A DNA stretch of 64,000 nucleotides from Acidobacteriaceae bacterium KBS 89 (GCA_000381605.1 KB906759.1:372001-436000), one strand, 5' to 3'. Positions 26,428-36,185 are shown, counted from the first letter of the stretch. The notes: generated from the letters alone by a model not told the origin. A program made the numbers and translations.

Positions 26428-29400
26428 ATGCGAGTCAGCCGTCTCTCCGGAGTCAGAGTCCTCTTCAACCTCGTCTCTTTTGTTGCATCCACCCTGGCCC
26501 CCACTTTCGCATATACCCAGGCATTGGTTCCGGTGCAGAGTGGGACACGTTATGCCGGCACTATCGCGCCCGGGTTCAATGGTGACTTCGGTTCAGCAAC
26601 AACGGTCAGCCTCAACACCCCCTCCTATATTATTTTCGATTCGAACGGAAACCAGTACATCTCGGACACGCAGAACAACTGCGTCCGCAAGATTGACACC
26701 TCGGGCTCTATGAGCACCCTGGTCGGACTGGCCGTCTCCGGCAAAGGCGACACCTGCTCCACCTCATCCAACAGCACGCCGACCCCCTCCCAGGGCCTGT
26801 ATCAGCCGACGGGTCTTGCGATCGACAGCTCCAATAACCTCTACATCGCCGACAGCAAACACAACTGCGTTCGCATGCTCGCCAACGGTGCGGCCGGCGT
26901 CACTGCCCTCGCGACAGTTGCCGGCACCTGCGGCTCCGCAGCGTCGACCACACCGAACCCCAACGGCCTCCTTCTCGATTCAAGCAACAATCTGTACATC
27001 TCCATTCAAGACACCGAGGTCCTTCCCGCTGTCAACGTCTATCAGGTCCTTCGCCAGGTGCCGAAGGCAAACCCATGCGTGCTGGCCGGCGCCCCCTCCG
27101 CTTTAGTTCCAAACGTCTGCTCTGGCATCATTGGAAGCATCGCTCTGAACGCACCCTCCGGCCTGGCAATGAATGGCATGGGCGACCTCTTTATTGCAGA
27201 CACCGGCAACAACTGCGTTCGCCAGGTAGCAAGTCTTTCGACCTACAAGACCGCAGTTGGTCGCTGCTCCAACGACAACTCTGGCAACTCTGCGACTGCC
27301 CTAAATCAGCCCTATGGCCTCACCTTTTCGCCGACGCAGTCGCTCCTGATCACCGAAACCAATCCGAACAATGTCGTGAACTATGTTCTCGGCTCATCCA
27401 GCGTAACCATCGCCGCAGGTCTGCCCAACGGCGGGTCTGGTCCGTACAGCCCCACGCAAGACGGCAATTCCGCTCTCAGCACGCCTCTGAACGCGCCCCG
27501 CGGTATCACCGTCGACAGCTTCGGCAACTTCTCTCTTGCTGACTCCGGTAACAGCATCGCGCGCAAACTCAGCAGCAATATCATCTTTCCAACTACCCCC
27601 GTCGGCAGCACCAGCTCCACGATGCCCGTCACCTTCGTCGTCAATCAGAGCGTCAATCTCTCGGTCAGCTCCGGCCCCGACTTCACCATCACCAGCAACA
27701 CATGCAGCGGCACCTTAAGTCCTGCCTCACCAGGCGTAACACCAAACACCTGCCAGGTGTTCGTCCGCTTCACTCCGACGCGCCCCGGCCTCCGCAACGG
27801 GCCCGTCAAACTGACCGACTCGATCTCCGGCAAGATCTTCCTGCAGGGGCTGCAAGCCGTCGCTACCGGCTCACTCAGCGTCTTCACACCAGGTACTGTC
27901 AACACCATTGCCAGCGGACTGGCCGCTCCTACCGCGATCACAGTTGACTCAGCAGGCAACGCCTATCTACTCGAAACCGGCACCACGCCAGGGACGACGG
28001 ACCTCCTGTTCCTTCCAGCTGGCGGCGGCGCACCTCAAATCCTGATCCCGCAGGGCGCGGGCCTGCTTACTCCTTCCGCGCTGGCAATCGATTCCGCCGG
28101 CAATGGCTTCATCGCGGACGCCTCTCACGGAACTATTGCCCGCTTCGGCGCGGATGGCAGCATCAATACGAGCTACGTTACGGGACTCGACCAGCCGACC
28201 GCGATTTACGTCGACGGATTCGACAATCTTTTCATCGCCCAGGCCGGGACAACGCACAATGTGATTGAGGTCTACGCCGCCGGATCACGTCGTACCATCT
28301 CCTCCAGCTTCGTCTCTCCCAGCGGTCTCTTCCTCGATCTGAGTGGCATCCTCTACATCGCCGACTCCGGCGGCCACATGGTCTATGCCGTCGATAAATT
28401 CGGCATCATCCACGAGATTGCCGGCAATGGCACAACAACCACTACCGTTCTGGGCCAGGCCACTGGAACCGCGCTGATCACTCCTTCGTCTCTCTCCGTC
28501 GACGCAGCAGGCGATCTCTACATCGCCGACGCTGCAGCGAATCGGGTCTACGTCGTGTTCTCATCTACCACAAGCAATGGCAGCAACATCGCCACCGTCT
28601 TTGGCACTGGCGCCGTAGGTAAAGCCGGCGACGGAGGCTTTAGTCCTCTTGCCCAGGTCAGCAATCCCGTCAGCGTTGCCGTCGATGGCAGCAGCAATCT
28701 CTTCGTCGTCGACAACGGCAACAGCTCGGTCCGCAAAATCACCTATCCGCCCCCCACCATTGCCTTCGGAACAATCATGGTCGGCCAGAGCTCTCCGGTC
28801 ATGATGCAGAGTCTCAGCAACTTCGGCACCGACAATCTCGGCCTCACCGCTCCCTTCGCCACTTCTGACCCGCACTTCACCATCGACAGCAACTCGACAA
28901 CGTGCGGCGCTACCATCATCGTTGGCTCGACCTGCAACCTTGGCTTCATCTTCACTCCAACGGCCAATGGCCCGCTGGCCGCCACCGTCACTCTTGTTTC
29001 CAACTCCTACAACAGTCCACAGACTTTGCAACTCACAGCCACGGGCAAACTCATCGCGCCGCTCCAATTCACACTTCCACCGCAGACGGAAGTCTACGGA
29101 CAGCCATTCCCCGAAACAGTACTCGTCAGCAACGGCGACCCGGCGCCCACCGGAACCATCACCTTTAGTCTCGGCAAAACGGTCCTCTGCACCCTGACGA
29201 CGACACTTGGACCGAGCACGACCTGCAACGCGGCTAACAGCAGCCTTCCTATCGGCACCTACACCGTTATCTTCAGCTATACGGGCGACAGCAACTACTC
29301 TTCCGCCTCCGGCACCGTGACTCTGACCGTCACCCCCGCGCCGCTTACCGTCACTGTAAACAATGCAAGCCGCGAGTATGGAGCTCCCAACCCAACATTC

Positions 29401-31620
29401 TCCGGCACGCTTACCGGCGTCATCCCTGGCGACACAGTTCTGGTCTCTTACTCCACAGTTGCCACAGTTCTCAGTCCGGTCGGCAATTATCCAATCGTTG
29501 CGACGCTCACAGCGGCCGGTGGCACCAACCTGTCGAACTACTTCGTGACCAACACACCCGGGACCCTTACCATCACCCAAGTACCGCTGACCATTACTGT
29601 CCTCGACGCCAGCCGTCAGTATGGTCAGCCAAATCCTCCCTTCAGCAGCACCACCACTGTGACAGTCAACGGCATCACTAAGATCGGCCCCCTTAATGGC
29701 GATGCCATCGATATCACGTATTCCACTCCCGCAACCGTCACGTCTCCCGTAGGGACCTATCCCATCAACGCGACCGTCTCCGGCTCAGCTTCAGGAAACT
29801 ACAGCATCACTGTCATTCCCGGAACCCTGACCGTCATGCCTGCGTTCCTCACCGTCACGGTTGGCAACGCGACCCGACCCTACGGAGCACCGAATCCCGC
29901 CATTACCAGCACGGTCAGCGGCGCGCTCAATGGCGATACCTTTACCCATAGCTACTCCACGACGGCCACCATCACGTCGCCTGTGGGGAGCTACCCGATC
30001 AACGATGCAGTTGGCGGTCCAGCAGCTTCGAACTACACGATTCATGTCACGCCCGGGACACTCACAATAACAACGGCGGCAATCACTCTCAACGTCGCCG
30101 CAAACAACGCGACTCGCACTTATGGCGCGGCTAACGCGGCCTTCACCAGTACCACTACCGGCGCGCTCAACGGCGACACCATCACAATTACTTACGCAAC
30201 CACCGCCACTGCAACGTCGCCAATCGGCACCTACCCAATAGTTCCCATCGTCTCCGGCGCGGCCATCGGCAACTACACCGTCACGACGACCAACGGTGTC
30301 CTCTCCGTCACTCCGGCAACGCTTACCGTCACCGCGAACAACGCCACCCGCGGCTACGGAGTCGCCAATCCGACGTTCACCGGCACAACGGCTGGACTGC
30401 TCAACGGCGATATCGTCACGACGACCTTTGCGACGGCTGCCGTCGTCAACTCGCCCGTCGGAATTTATCCCATCGTCCCGACCGTTTCCGGTCCGGCCAC
30501 GTCGAACTACACGGTCATAACCGTCAACGGCACTCTGACAATTACACAAAATCAATCTTCTCTCGTCATCAACGTTGACAACGCAACACGCCGCTACGGC
30601 GCACCTAACCCAAACTTCACCGGTACTGTCACCGGAGTCATCCCCGGCGACAATGTGGTCGTCACTTACACTACCGCCGCGACGCAGACCTCTCCAGCCG
30701 GAACGTACCCCATCGGAGCAAACGTCTCGGGAACCTCTGCCGGCAACTACATCGCGAACATCCGTTCTGGAGCCCTCGCCATCACTCCCGCCTCCACCGT
30801 CACGACGATCGCGACGTCTGGCTCGCCTGCAACTGTTGGAGCCAACGTAACCTTTACTGCAACGGTCACGACCACCGGCGGCATCGTGGCCGGCACGGTC
30901 AACTTCTCCGATGGATCCACTCTGCTCGGCACGGGGACACTGAACGCCAGCGGCATCGCCACTTTTTCCACCACGACGCTTTCGCTTGGCAATCACAGCG
31001 TCACCGCGGCCTTCCAGGCGAACACCAACTTCACCGCCAGTTCCGCCACGCTGACTCAAATCATGAACGCCGCGACCGGCAGCTTCACCATATCCGCTAC
31101 GCCTGCCTCGCAGTTCATCAAGGGCGCCGGCACGACCATCTATCAAGTCACACTCACCTCCGTGGGCGCCTTCGCCGGCCAAATCAGTCTTGCCTGCTCG
31201 GGACTTCCCGCTGACGCCACCTGTTCCTTCGCGAACAATCCCACTCTCACCGCAGGCGGCACAGCCACCGTCGCAATGACGGTCAACACCACAGTGGCCG
31301 ATGCTGAGCTTCTCAAGCCGGAGCTTCGTCACTTTGATCCTGCAGATCTGGCGGCCATAACCGCCGCCGCAGTCTTCCCGGTGGAACTCACAGGTCTGGG
31401 TGTCTTCTTCGCAGGGCTCCGTCGTCGCAAGAAACTAGGTACTCAGAAGATGCGCCTCGTGGCGGTCATCCTGTTCTCACTTGGTATTCTTGGCCTGACA
31501 GGTTGCGGCTGCCCTAGCACTGTGTTTCAGACCTACACCATCAACATAACCGCCACCAGCGTCAGTTTCACGGCGCCCGCTCAATCCACCTCGGTCATCC
31601 TGTCTGTCGGTAACCAGTAA
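26428..31620 (+). CDS. Giant secreted NHL-repeat / MBG-domain Ig-like surface protein
   Basis: A 1730-residue exported protein. ATG 26428 is chosen over an upstream TTG because AGGAG precedes it and it opens a signal peptide (to about residue 32). Residues about 45-370 and 490-790 hold NHL-type propeller repeats (LYIADS, GNNCVR, NPSGLA-like strings). Between and after them are choice-of-anchor Ig-like segments. Six MBG domains follow (about residues 970-1455), then a bacterial Ig domain (VTTIATSGSPATVG to about 1545) and a further beta-domain. The C-terminus has a hydrophobic stretch, RRRKK, a second hydrophobic stretch ending LTGCGC, and a final 35-residue beta-like tail. It is probably a cell-surface or matrix protein. 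The OmpA-like gene follows 88 bp downstream. Confidence 0.85.
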   Translation: MRVSRLSGVRVLFNLVSFVASTLAPTFAYTQALVPVQSGTRYAGTIAPGFNGDFGSATTVSLNTPSYIIFDSNGNQYISDTQNNCVRKIDTSGSMSTLVGLAVSGKGDTCSTSSNSTPTPSQGLYQPTGLAIDSSNNLYIADSKHNCVRMLANGAAGVTALATVAGTCGSAASTTPNPNGLLLDSSNNLYISIQDTEVLPAVNVYQVLRQVPKANPCVLAGAPSALVPNVCSGIIGSIALNAPSGLAMNGMGDLFIADTGNNCVRQVASLSTYKTAVGRCSNDNSGNSATALNQPYGLTFSPTQSLLITETNPNNVVNYVLGSSSVTIAAGLPNGGSGPYSPTQDGNSALSTPLNAPRGITVDSFGNFSLADSGNSIARKLSSNIIFPTTPVGSTSSTMPVTFVVNQSVNLSVSSGPDFTITSNTCSGTLSPASPGVTPNTCQVFVRFTPTRPGLRNGPVKLTDSISGKIFLQGLQAVATGSLSVFTPGTVNTIASGLAAPTAITVDSAGNAYLLETGTTPGTTDLLFLPAGGGAPQILIPQGAGLLTPSALAIDSAGNGFIADASHGTIARFGADGSINTSYVTGLDQPTAIYVDGFDNLFIAQAGTTHNVIEVYAAGSRRTISSSFVSPSGLFLDLSGILYIADSGGHMVYAVDKFGIIHEIAGNGTTTTTVLGQATGTALITPSSLSVDAAGDLYIADAAANRVYVVFSSTTSNGSNIATVFGTGAVGKAGDGGFSPLAQVSNPVSVAVDGSSNLFVVDNGNSSVRKITYPPPTIAFGTIMVGQSSPVMMQSLSNFGTDNLGLTAPFATSDPHFTIDSNSTTCGATIIVGSTCNLGFIFTPTANGPLAATVTLVSNSYNSPQTLQLTATGKLIAPLQFTLPPQTEVYGQPFPETVLVSNGDPAPTGTITFSLGKTVLCTLTTTLGPSTTCNAANSSLPIGTYTVIFSYTGDSNYSSASGTVTLTVTPAPLTVTVNNASREYGAPNPTFSGTLTGVIPGDTVLVSYSTVATVLSPVGNYPIVATLTAAGGTNLSNYFVTNTPGTLTITQVPLTITVLDASRQYGQPNPPFSSTTTVTVNGITKIGPLNGDAIDITYSTPATVTSPVGTYPINATVSGSASGNYSITVIPGTLTVMPAFLTVTVGNATRPYGAPNPAITSTVSGALNGDTFTHSYSTTATITSPVGSYPINDAVGGPAASNYTIHVTPGTLTITTAAITLNVAANNATRTYGAANAAFTSTTTGALNGDTITITYATTATATSPIGTYPIVPIVSGAAIGNYTVTTTNGVLSVTPATLTVTANNATRGYGVANPTFTGTTAGLLNGDIVTTTFATAAVVNSPVGIYPIVPTVSGPATSNYTVITVNGTLTITQNQSSLVINVDNATRRYGAPNPNFTGTVTGVIPGDNVVVTYTTAATQTSPAGTYPIGANVSGTSAGNYIANIRSGALAITPASTVTTIATSGSPATVGANVTFTATVTTTGGIVAGTVNFSDGSTLLGTGTLNASGIATFSTTTLSLGNHSVTAAFQANTNFTASSATLTQIMNAATGSFTISATPASQFIKGAGTTIYQVTLTSVGAFAGQISLACSGLPADATCSFANNPTLTAGGTATVAMTVNTTVADAELLKPELRHFDPADLAAITAAAVFPVELTGLGVFFAGLRRRKKLGTQKMRLVAVILFSLGILGLTGCGCPSTVFQTYTINITATSVSFTAPAQSTSVILSVGNQ
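29341..30789 (+). repeat. Six tandem MBG-domain repeats
   Basis: Six units of about 235-260 bases encode domains that share (N/D)ATRxYGxxNPxF, a GALNGD or GVIPGD motif, SPVGTYPI, and NYxxxxxxGTLTIT. The units are divergent at the nucleotide level but regular in length. The second is longer through an insert carrying GITKIGP. The array is in frame within the giant surface protein gene. Confidence 0.85.
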
Positions 31621-31708
31621 TCCCTGACTGTCGCCGCTCTGCCCTCATTGGGGCGCGGCAGTCCTCAGAAATCAGGAAAGAAGAACCGCAGTTGGAGGAT
31701 TCATCGTT

Positions 31709-33370
31709 ATGCGTTCCTGCCCCGTGAGCTCCGGTCTTTTGAACAGCCGCCCCACGCGCTCCAGCAACTCCGTCAAACCCCGAGCGACCATTCTCGCCAC
31801 CATGACAGTTGCCTTCCTGACAGCTTCAACCCTGTCCATGGCCGCCCAGGCCGTCAAGACCTCCTCGACCCCACCACCTGAACTCTCACGCTTCGACCTC
31901 TTTGGCGGCTATGGCTATCTTCACCCCGTTAATAGCGATATAGGCAATGTGAAGTATCAGCCGATCAATCCCGGCGCCGTTGTCAGTGCCGCTGCGTATT
32001 TCAATCGCTACCTTGGCGTCCAGGGAGAAGGCAGCTTCTTTCCTTCCGGTCCCAACGACTGCGTCTTCACGGCACAAGCGGGTCCCATCTTCCGCTACCA
32101 GAAGAACCGCTTCGTTCCCTTCGCCCACGTTCTCGGTGGCGGAGCCAAGGTTGGCGGACCAATCTTCCAACCCTGCACCTGGGGCTGGGGAATCACCAGC
32201 GGTATCGGCCTCGACTACATTCTTCCCGCATTCAATAACCGCATCGCCATCCGCCCCATTCAGTCCGACTTTCATTACTCTCACGTCGACTACGGTCCCC
32301 CAGGAGTCGGCTTGGTGACCGGGGGCGTCGGCGACATCTACGCTTATCGCCTCTCTGCGGGAGTCGTCCTGCGCCTCGGCCAGATCACGCCGCCCCCACC
32401 CGTACAGCTCGGCTGCACGGTCCAGCCTGCGAATATCTTTCCCGGCGACCCCATCACAGTCACCGCCACGGCGAGCAACCTCGACCTGAAGAAGAAGGCT
32501 ACCTACACCTGGACAACAAGCGGAGGAAAGCTCACCGGAACAGACTCCACAGCCAGCATCTCGACCGCAGGTCTCCCCCCCGGTGACTACACCGTCTCCG
32601 GGCACGTCACTCAAGGCATCCGTCCCGGCCAGCAAGGGAGTTGCACGGCCGGCTTCCGCGTCCACGCCTACGAGTCGCCGACTATTTCCTGCTCGGCCAA
32701 CCCCAGCACTGTAATGCCTGGTGATCCTTCCACCATTACTTCAGTTGGCCACAGCCCACAGAATCGCCCGCTCACTTACTCTTACTCGGCCTCTGCAGGC
32801 CAGATTGGCAGCAGCACATCCACCGCCACGCTTAACACCGCCGGCGCAACTCCAGGCACCGTCAACATCACCTGCAATGTCGTCGATGATCTTGGCAATC
32901 AAGCGACAGCAAAAACCTCGGTCACCATTACAGCTCCGCCGCTACCAGTGGCGCCGCAGCCACGTAATCTGTGCAGCATTTCCTTTGAGCGTGACAGGAA
33001 GCGCCCCGTCCGTGTCGACAACGAGGCCAAGGGTTGCCTTGATGAGGTCGCACTGACCCTCAACCGCGATACCACTTCAAAGCTGGTCATCATTGGCAAG
33101 CACTCTTCCGATGAGACTCCTGATGCGGCTGCGCAACGCGATCTCAACGTCGCGCAGTACCTCACACAGGAAAAAGGTATCGACCCAACTCGCATCGAGA
33201 TGCGCACGGGCGGCGAACTCACTCGCAGCCTCGACAACATCCTTGTTCCCGCTGGAGCGAGCTTTACTCCCGGTGAGACCAACACATTCGATTCGAACTC
33301 GGTGAAGCGGCAGGGGCAGCCCTATGGGAAGCCCAAAACCGCAACCAGAGCTCAAAAACCGGCTAACTAG
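31709..33370 (+). CDS. Outer-membrane beta-barrel protein with Ig-like and OmpA-like domains
   Basis: A 553-residue envelope protein. GGAGG precedes ATG 31709 by ten bases. A signal peptide ends near residue 48 (SMAAQA), followed by an eight-strand-like barrel (FDLFGGYGYLHP, YFNRYLGVQGEGSFF, up to VVLRLGQI near residue 230). Two Ig/PKD-like modules follow (GCTVQPANIFPGDPITVTA and SCSANPSTVMPGDPSTIT), then an OmpA-like peptidoglycan-binding domain (VIIGKHSSDE, AAQRDLNVAQYLTQEKGID, RIEMRTGG). It sits directly after the giant MBG protein and may be cotranscribed; I infer that it could anchor or display that protein. A terminator follows at 33393. Confidence 0.85.
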   Translation: MRSCPVSSGLLNSRPTRSSNSVKPRATILATMTVAFLTASTLSMAAQAVKTSSTPPPELSRFDLFGGYGYLHPVNSDIGNVKYQPINPGAVVSAAAYFNRYLGVQGEGSFFPSGPNDCVFTAQAGPIFRYQKNRFVPFAHVLGGGAKVGGPIFQPCTWGWGITSGIGLDYILPAFNNRIAIRPIQSDFHYSHVDYGPPGVGLVTGGVGDIYAYRLSAGVVLRLGQITPPPPVQLGCTVQPANIFPGDPITVTATASNLDLKKKATYTWTTSGGKLTGTDSTASISTAGLPPGDYTVSGHVTQGIRPGQQGSCTAGFRVHAYESPTISCSANPSTVMPGDPSTITSVGHSPQNRPLTYSYSASAGQIGSSTSTATLNTAGATPGTVNITCNVVDDLGNQATAKTSVTITAPPLPVAPQPRNLCSISFERDRKRPVRVDNEAKGCLDEVALTLNRDTTSKLVIIGKHSSDETPDAAAQRDLNVAQYLTQEKGIDPTRIEMRTGGELTRSLDNILVPAGASFTPGETNTFDSNSVKRQGQPYGKPKTATRAQKPAN

Positions 33371-33392
33371 GCTGGTCGACTTTGCACCACTC

Positions 33393-33430
33393 ATGGGGAG
33401 GAGTCACTAGGGCTCCTTCCCATCTTTTTT
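33393..33430 (+). terminator. Intrinsic terminator after the OmpA-like gene
   Basis: An 11-bp stem (ATGGGGAGGAG / CTCCTTCCCAT, one G-T pair) with a nine-base loop is followed by CTTTTTT. It starts 23 bases after the stop codon. Confidence 0.85.
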
Positions 33431-33643
33431 GCCCTCAACTCATTCAATTCAGAGCGCCGCGCCCTGCGCCGTGAATTTCACGGCTGCGGAATGACAGATG
33501 AGAAATGCATCGGTCGAGCGGTCTCCACCGGACGTCGATAATCTGCTAAACTACTCAAGTCGGTACAGCGATCCAGCAAGCCCACCCGCGCGCTTGAGCC
33601 ACACGGAAAGCACTCTCATCGGCATCTCACCGCAGCATCTATT

Positions 33644-33720
<77 letters not shown>

Positions 33721-34015
33721 TTTCTCCACTTAGATTTTTTAATGTGATTTTTTGCAGGATTTTTTCTTGCGGGGGGGATTTATCGGTTTTTGCAGGGGGT
33801 TTTGGTAAAAAGCGGGTGGTAGATCGTGGTTTTCTTGTGGTGAATTTGTGGTGGAATGCTGGTGAAAGGTGGCAAATTGAAGGTCACTTTTCGAGTGCGA
33901 AAAATACGCCACAGTTTGCGGGTTTATTTTTGGCGGATTCCCATTTTGGGAATCCGCCAAAAACAAACAAGAGCTCTAACTCTCGGTGCGTCATGACCCC
34001 GTTCATCACTAATTT
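33721..34015. other. GT-rich non-coding segment downstream of tRNA-Pro
   Basis: These 295 bases differ sharply from the flanks: from about 33736 to 33900 the plus strand is nearly all G, T and A with few C, and contains repeated TTTTTGCAGG strings and a run of seven Gs. Short open frames exist on both strands but have no ribosome site and a skewed composition (Pro/Gln/His-rich on minus). I do not call a gene. A perfect hairpin lies at 33927-33963. Confidence 0.5.
33927..33963. repeat. Perfect 17-bp inverted repeat with 3-base loop
   Basis: The arms run 33927-33943 and 33947-33963 (core GGCGGATTCCCA / TGGGAATCCGCC) around TTT. The stem begins with five Ts and ends with five As, the reverse of an intrinsic terminator, so there is no U-tract after it in either direction. 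It still might stop transcription of the PI-PLC operon ending at 34016. Confidence 0.8.
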
Positions 34016-35155
34016 CTAATTCTCGGGGTTGGTCGCGAGCGTCGCGCCGCAATCGGCGGGAGCGTCGACTGGATTGCAGCGAGCGACGGCCTTATCTGGG
34101 AGCGTGACTACGAAGTTGCCGGGCCAACGCGCAGGCTCGTTGGCAGGATAGTCCGTGCTCAGAAGTTGGGCACCGCTTGCCAACATGGCATCACGCACGG
34201 TGGTGTCGTCAGTTCGTGCTTCTTTTGTGTCTGAGTCCGTGCGTGCACGGATGAGATAGCCTTTGCGCACGAGTTCCGCTATGTCGGAGGCCGGGCCTTC
34301 GTTCCGTTCGATGAACGCGGCATCGGGCTCTCCTGGGACAGAATTGGTGAAGATCACGCGTCCTCGCAATGAGGGGTGACCTGCGAGGTAGACAGGCCCG
34401 ACCTTGCTCTGATCCATCAGGAAGACGACCTTGCCGCGCGCGCTGGCCAAGCTCGGCCAATTGCCGGCGAGAACGGCTTCGTTGAGTGTTTTATAGTGAC
34501 CGCGCACGTCATCCGGCGTGATGATCTCTTTGGGCCGGAAGACCGAGCGTATCTCGGCGTCAAGGGCGTCGAAGGTACTCGACGTGAAGGGCTCCGGCAC
34601 GGTGAGGTGGAGGTCGCCCTTGGGTTTGCCCTCCTTCGTTTCGACGAGGATAAAGATCGGCACATGGTCGGGATGAGCCTTAGACCACTGCCGGACCTGC
34701 TGTAGACAGGCTATGAAGGGTTGACAGGTGCTGCGATAGTCGACGTCCTGGACGTGCATGACTTTGAATCCGGGTTTGTTCATGACACCGTCAGGGTCGA
34801 ATTCAGGATCGGCCGGCAGCTTCGCGGCAGCGACCATCGACGGGCCGGAGGGGTGGGCGTAGAGGCCGCCTTTGGTGTCGGCGTAGACGTCGAGTTCAAT
34901 CTGACGAACTCCGGCATCGAACTGCTGTGGTAACGGCTGATGCTGGTAGTCGAGCCCTTTGTAGGCTTCGGCATACTTGCCTTGCCAGATCTTGCTTTCG
35001 TTGGGCGCGATACCGGCGTGATAGCTGTTGTGCGTCCCAATGATCTGAATCTGGTTGAGCTTCAGGGCGCTGTCAGCTGCCTGAGCGTGAAGGTTGCCGG
35101 CGACCGCCGCGGTGAAAGCGGCGAAAGAAAAGATGCGGGAGCGGATGGAGAGCAA
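34016..35155 (-). CDS. Secreted Ca2+-dependent PI-PLC-like phosphodiesterase
   Basis: A 379-residue exported phospholipase C-type enzyme. The start is a TTG at 35155, supported by AAGGA six bases upstream and by the signal peptide that follows (to about residue 27). The catalytic region begins IIGTHNSYHAG with the first His, then FDAGVRQIELDVYAD with the Glu/Asp metal ligands, and VMHVQDVDYRS with a second His, as in calcium-dependent phosphoinositide-specific PLC (PF16670-like). It probably cleaves glycerophospholipid or inositol-phosphate headgroups in the periplasm or outside. It is the last gene of a receptor-phosphoesterase-PLC operon. Confidence 0.85.
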   Translation of the reverse strand: MLSIRSRIFSFAAFTAAVAGNLHAQAADSALKLNQIQIIGTHNSYHAGIAPNESKIWQGKYAEAYKGLDYQHQPLPQQFDAGVRQIELDVYADTKGGLYAHPSGPSMVAAAKLPADPEFDPDGVMNKPGFKVMHVQDVDYRSTCQPFIACLQQVRQWSKAHPDHVPIFILVETKEGKPKGDLHLTVPEPFTSSTFDALDAEIRSVFRPKEIITPDDVRGHYKTLNEAVLAGNWPSLASARGKVVFLMDQSKVGPVYLAGHPSLRGRVIFTNSVPGEPDAAFIERNEGPASDIAELVRKGYLIRARTDSDTKEARTDDTTVRDAMLASGAQLLSTDYPANEPARWPGNFVVTLPDKAVARCNPVDAPADCGATLATNPEN

Positions 35156-35218
35156 TCTAGGTCCTTTGCGTTGGATGAAGCTATAAGTTGCGAACGTTGA
35201 GTCTCAAATTGTCGTCAA

Positions 35219-36160
35219 CTAGGCTGAGACGTACGGCTTGCTGTAGTGTGTGGACCATTCGACGAGGCTTTCGTTCATGAAGCGCCAGGTCGCGTGCTTT
35301 GTGTCGACTTCCATGAGCATGTAGGCGTTGGGGTCGTAACGAGTCGCGGCCATGATGTAGTGCTGCGGACCGTAGTCACGGTGATAGTCGACCCACTTGT
35401 GCTGGTGACCGGAGACGACGAGTTGGATGGTGTCCTGGTATTTGCGCAATAGTGGATGCAAACCGTAGTCGGCAAACTCGGTTGGCTTGTCCTGCATGAG
35501 CGGGTAGTGGATGAACACGAAGGTCGGTTTGTGCTGTTGAAGCTGAGCTTCAAACCAGTGAAGTTGTTCTTCGCCGAGGGAACCGACGCGGGGATCGAAG
35601 TCGGACGATGTGTGGTCCTGCGTTGAGCCGAGAAAGTTATTGAGATGGATGAATTTGTAACCTTTGTAGTCCAGGACGGAGTACGGTTTGGTGTTAAATT
35701 TTGCTTCGAAGAGACGATGACTCATCTCGCGAGAGACTCGTTTGACATCGTAGTCGTGATTGCCGAAGCCCAGATGCACGGGCATCTTGAAGCCGTCCGT
35801 AATGACCTTCGCGTTGTCGAGACGCGTGGTGTTCTTGAAGTAGAAGTCGTAGTCGGTGGAGGGGTAGTTGTGGAAGTAGTCGCCGATGAGAAAGACCTGT
35901 TCGATGGCCGGATGAAGTGAGTTGATGAGGTCGCGCGCTGAGATCAGCCGTGGAGTGGTGAGCAGAATACTCTCGTTATCCTCCACTCCGTTTTCGCTCC
36001 CCTTGACGTAGAACTCGTCGATGATGTGACTGTCGGCGACCAGAGCGAAGTAGAACTTGTCGGGTGAGGCCGTCGCGCGAGCTTGTTCCGCCCAGAGGCG
36101 CCGTGTAAGAAGGCTTCCCAGCGACGCGCCGGCGAGAGTAGTGAATTGTCTTCTATCCAT
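35219..36160 (-). CDS. Tat-exported calcineurin-like metallophosphoesterase
   Basis: A 313-residue phosphoesterase. The frame is open far upstream, but ATG 36160 is the start: AGGAG precedes it and the protein then begins MDRRQFTTLAGASLGSLL, a twin-arginine signal. All metal-binding motifs are present: VADSHI, IGDYFHN, GFGNHDYD and VSGHQHKW. It is 25 bp downstream of the TonB-dependent receptor and 63 bp upstream of the PI-PLC gene. It is likely to remove phosphate from a product of the PI-PLC or to act on a related phosphodiester in the periplasm. Confidence 0.88.
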   Translation of the reverse strand: MDRRQFTTLAGASLGSLLTRRLWAEQARATASPDKFYFALVADSHIIDEFYVKGSENGVEDNESILLTTPRLISARDLINSLHPAIEQVFLIGDYFHNYPSTDYDFYFKNTTRLDNAKVITDGFKMPVHLGFGNHDYDVKRVSREMSHRLFEAKFNTKPYSVLDYKGYKFIHLNNFLGSTQDHTSSDFDPRVGSLGEEQLHWFEAQLQQHKPTFVFIHYPLMQDKPTEFADYGLHPLLRKYQDTIQLVVSGHQHKWVDYHRDYGPQHYIMAATRYDPNAYMLMEVDTKHATWRFMNESLVEWSTHYSKPYVSA

Positions 36161-36185
36161 GATGAAAATAACTCCTTGACCTAGC

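Noticed and set aside
29341..30789. Regular repeats considered as a possible CRISPR-like or satellite array
   Set aside because: Units are about 240 bases, in frame and encode MBG domains; there are no short identical repeats with unique spacers.
29791..31332. 513-codon minus-strand frame opposite the MBG repeats
   Set aside because: The repeat-like Gly/Arg/Asp composition simply mirrors the repeated coding sequence on the plus strand; no start signal or domain.
33739..34019. Short frames on both strands in the GT-rich block after tRNA-Pro
   Set aside because: No ribosome site, skewed composition caused by the base bias, and one frame runs through the perfect hairpin.
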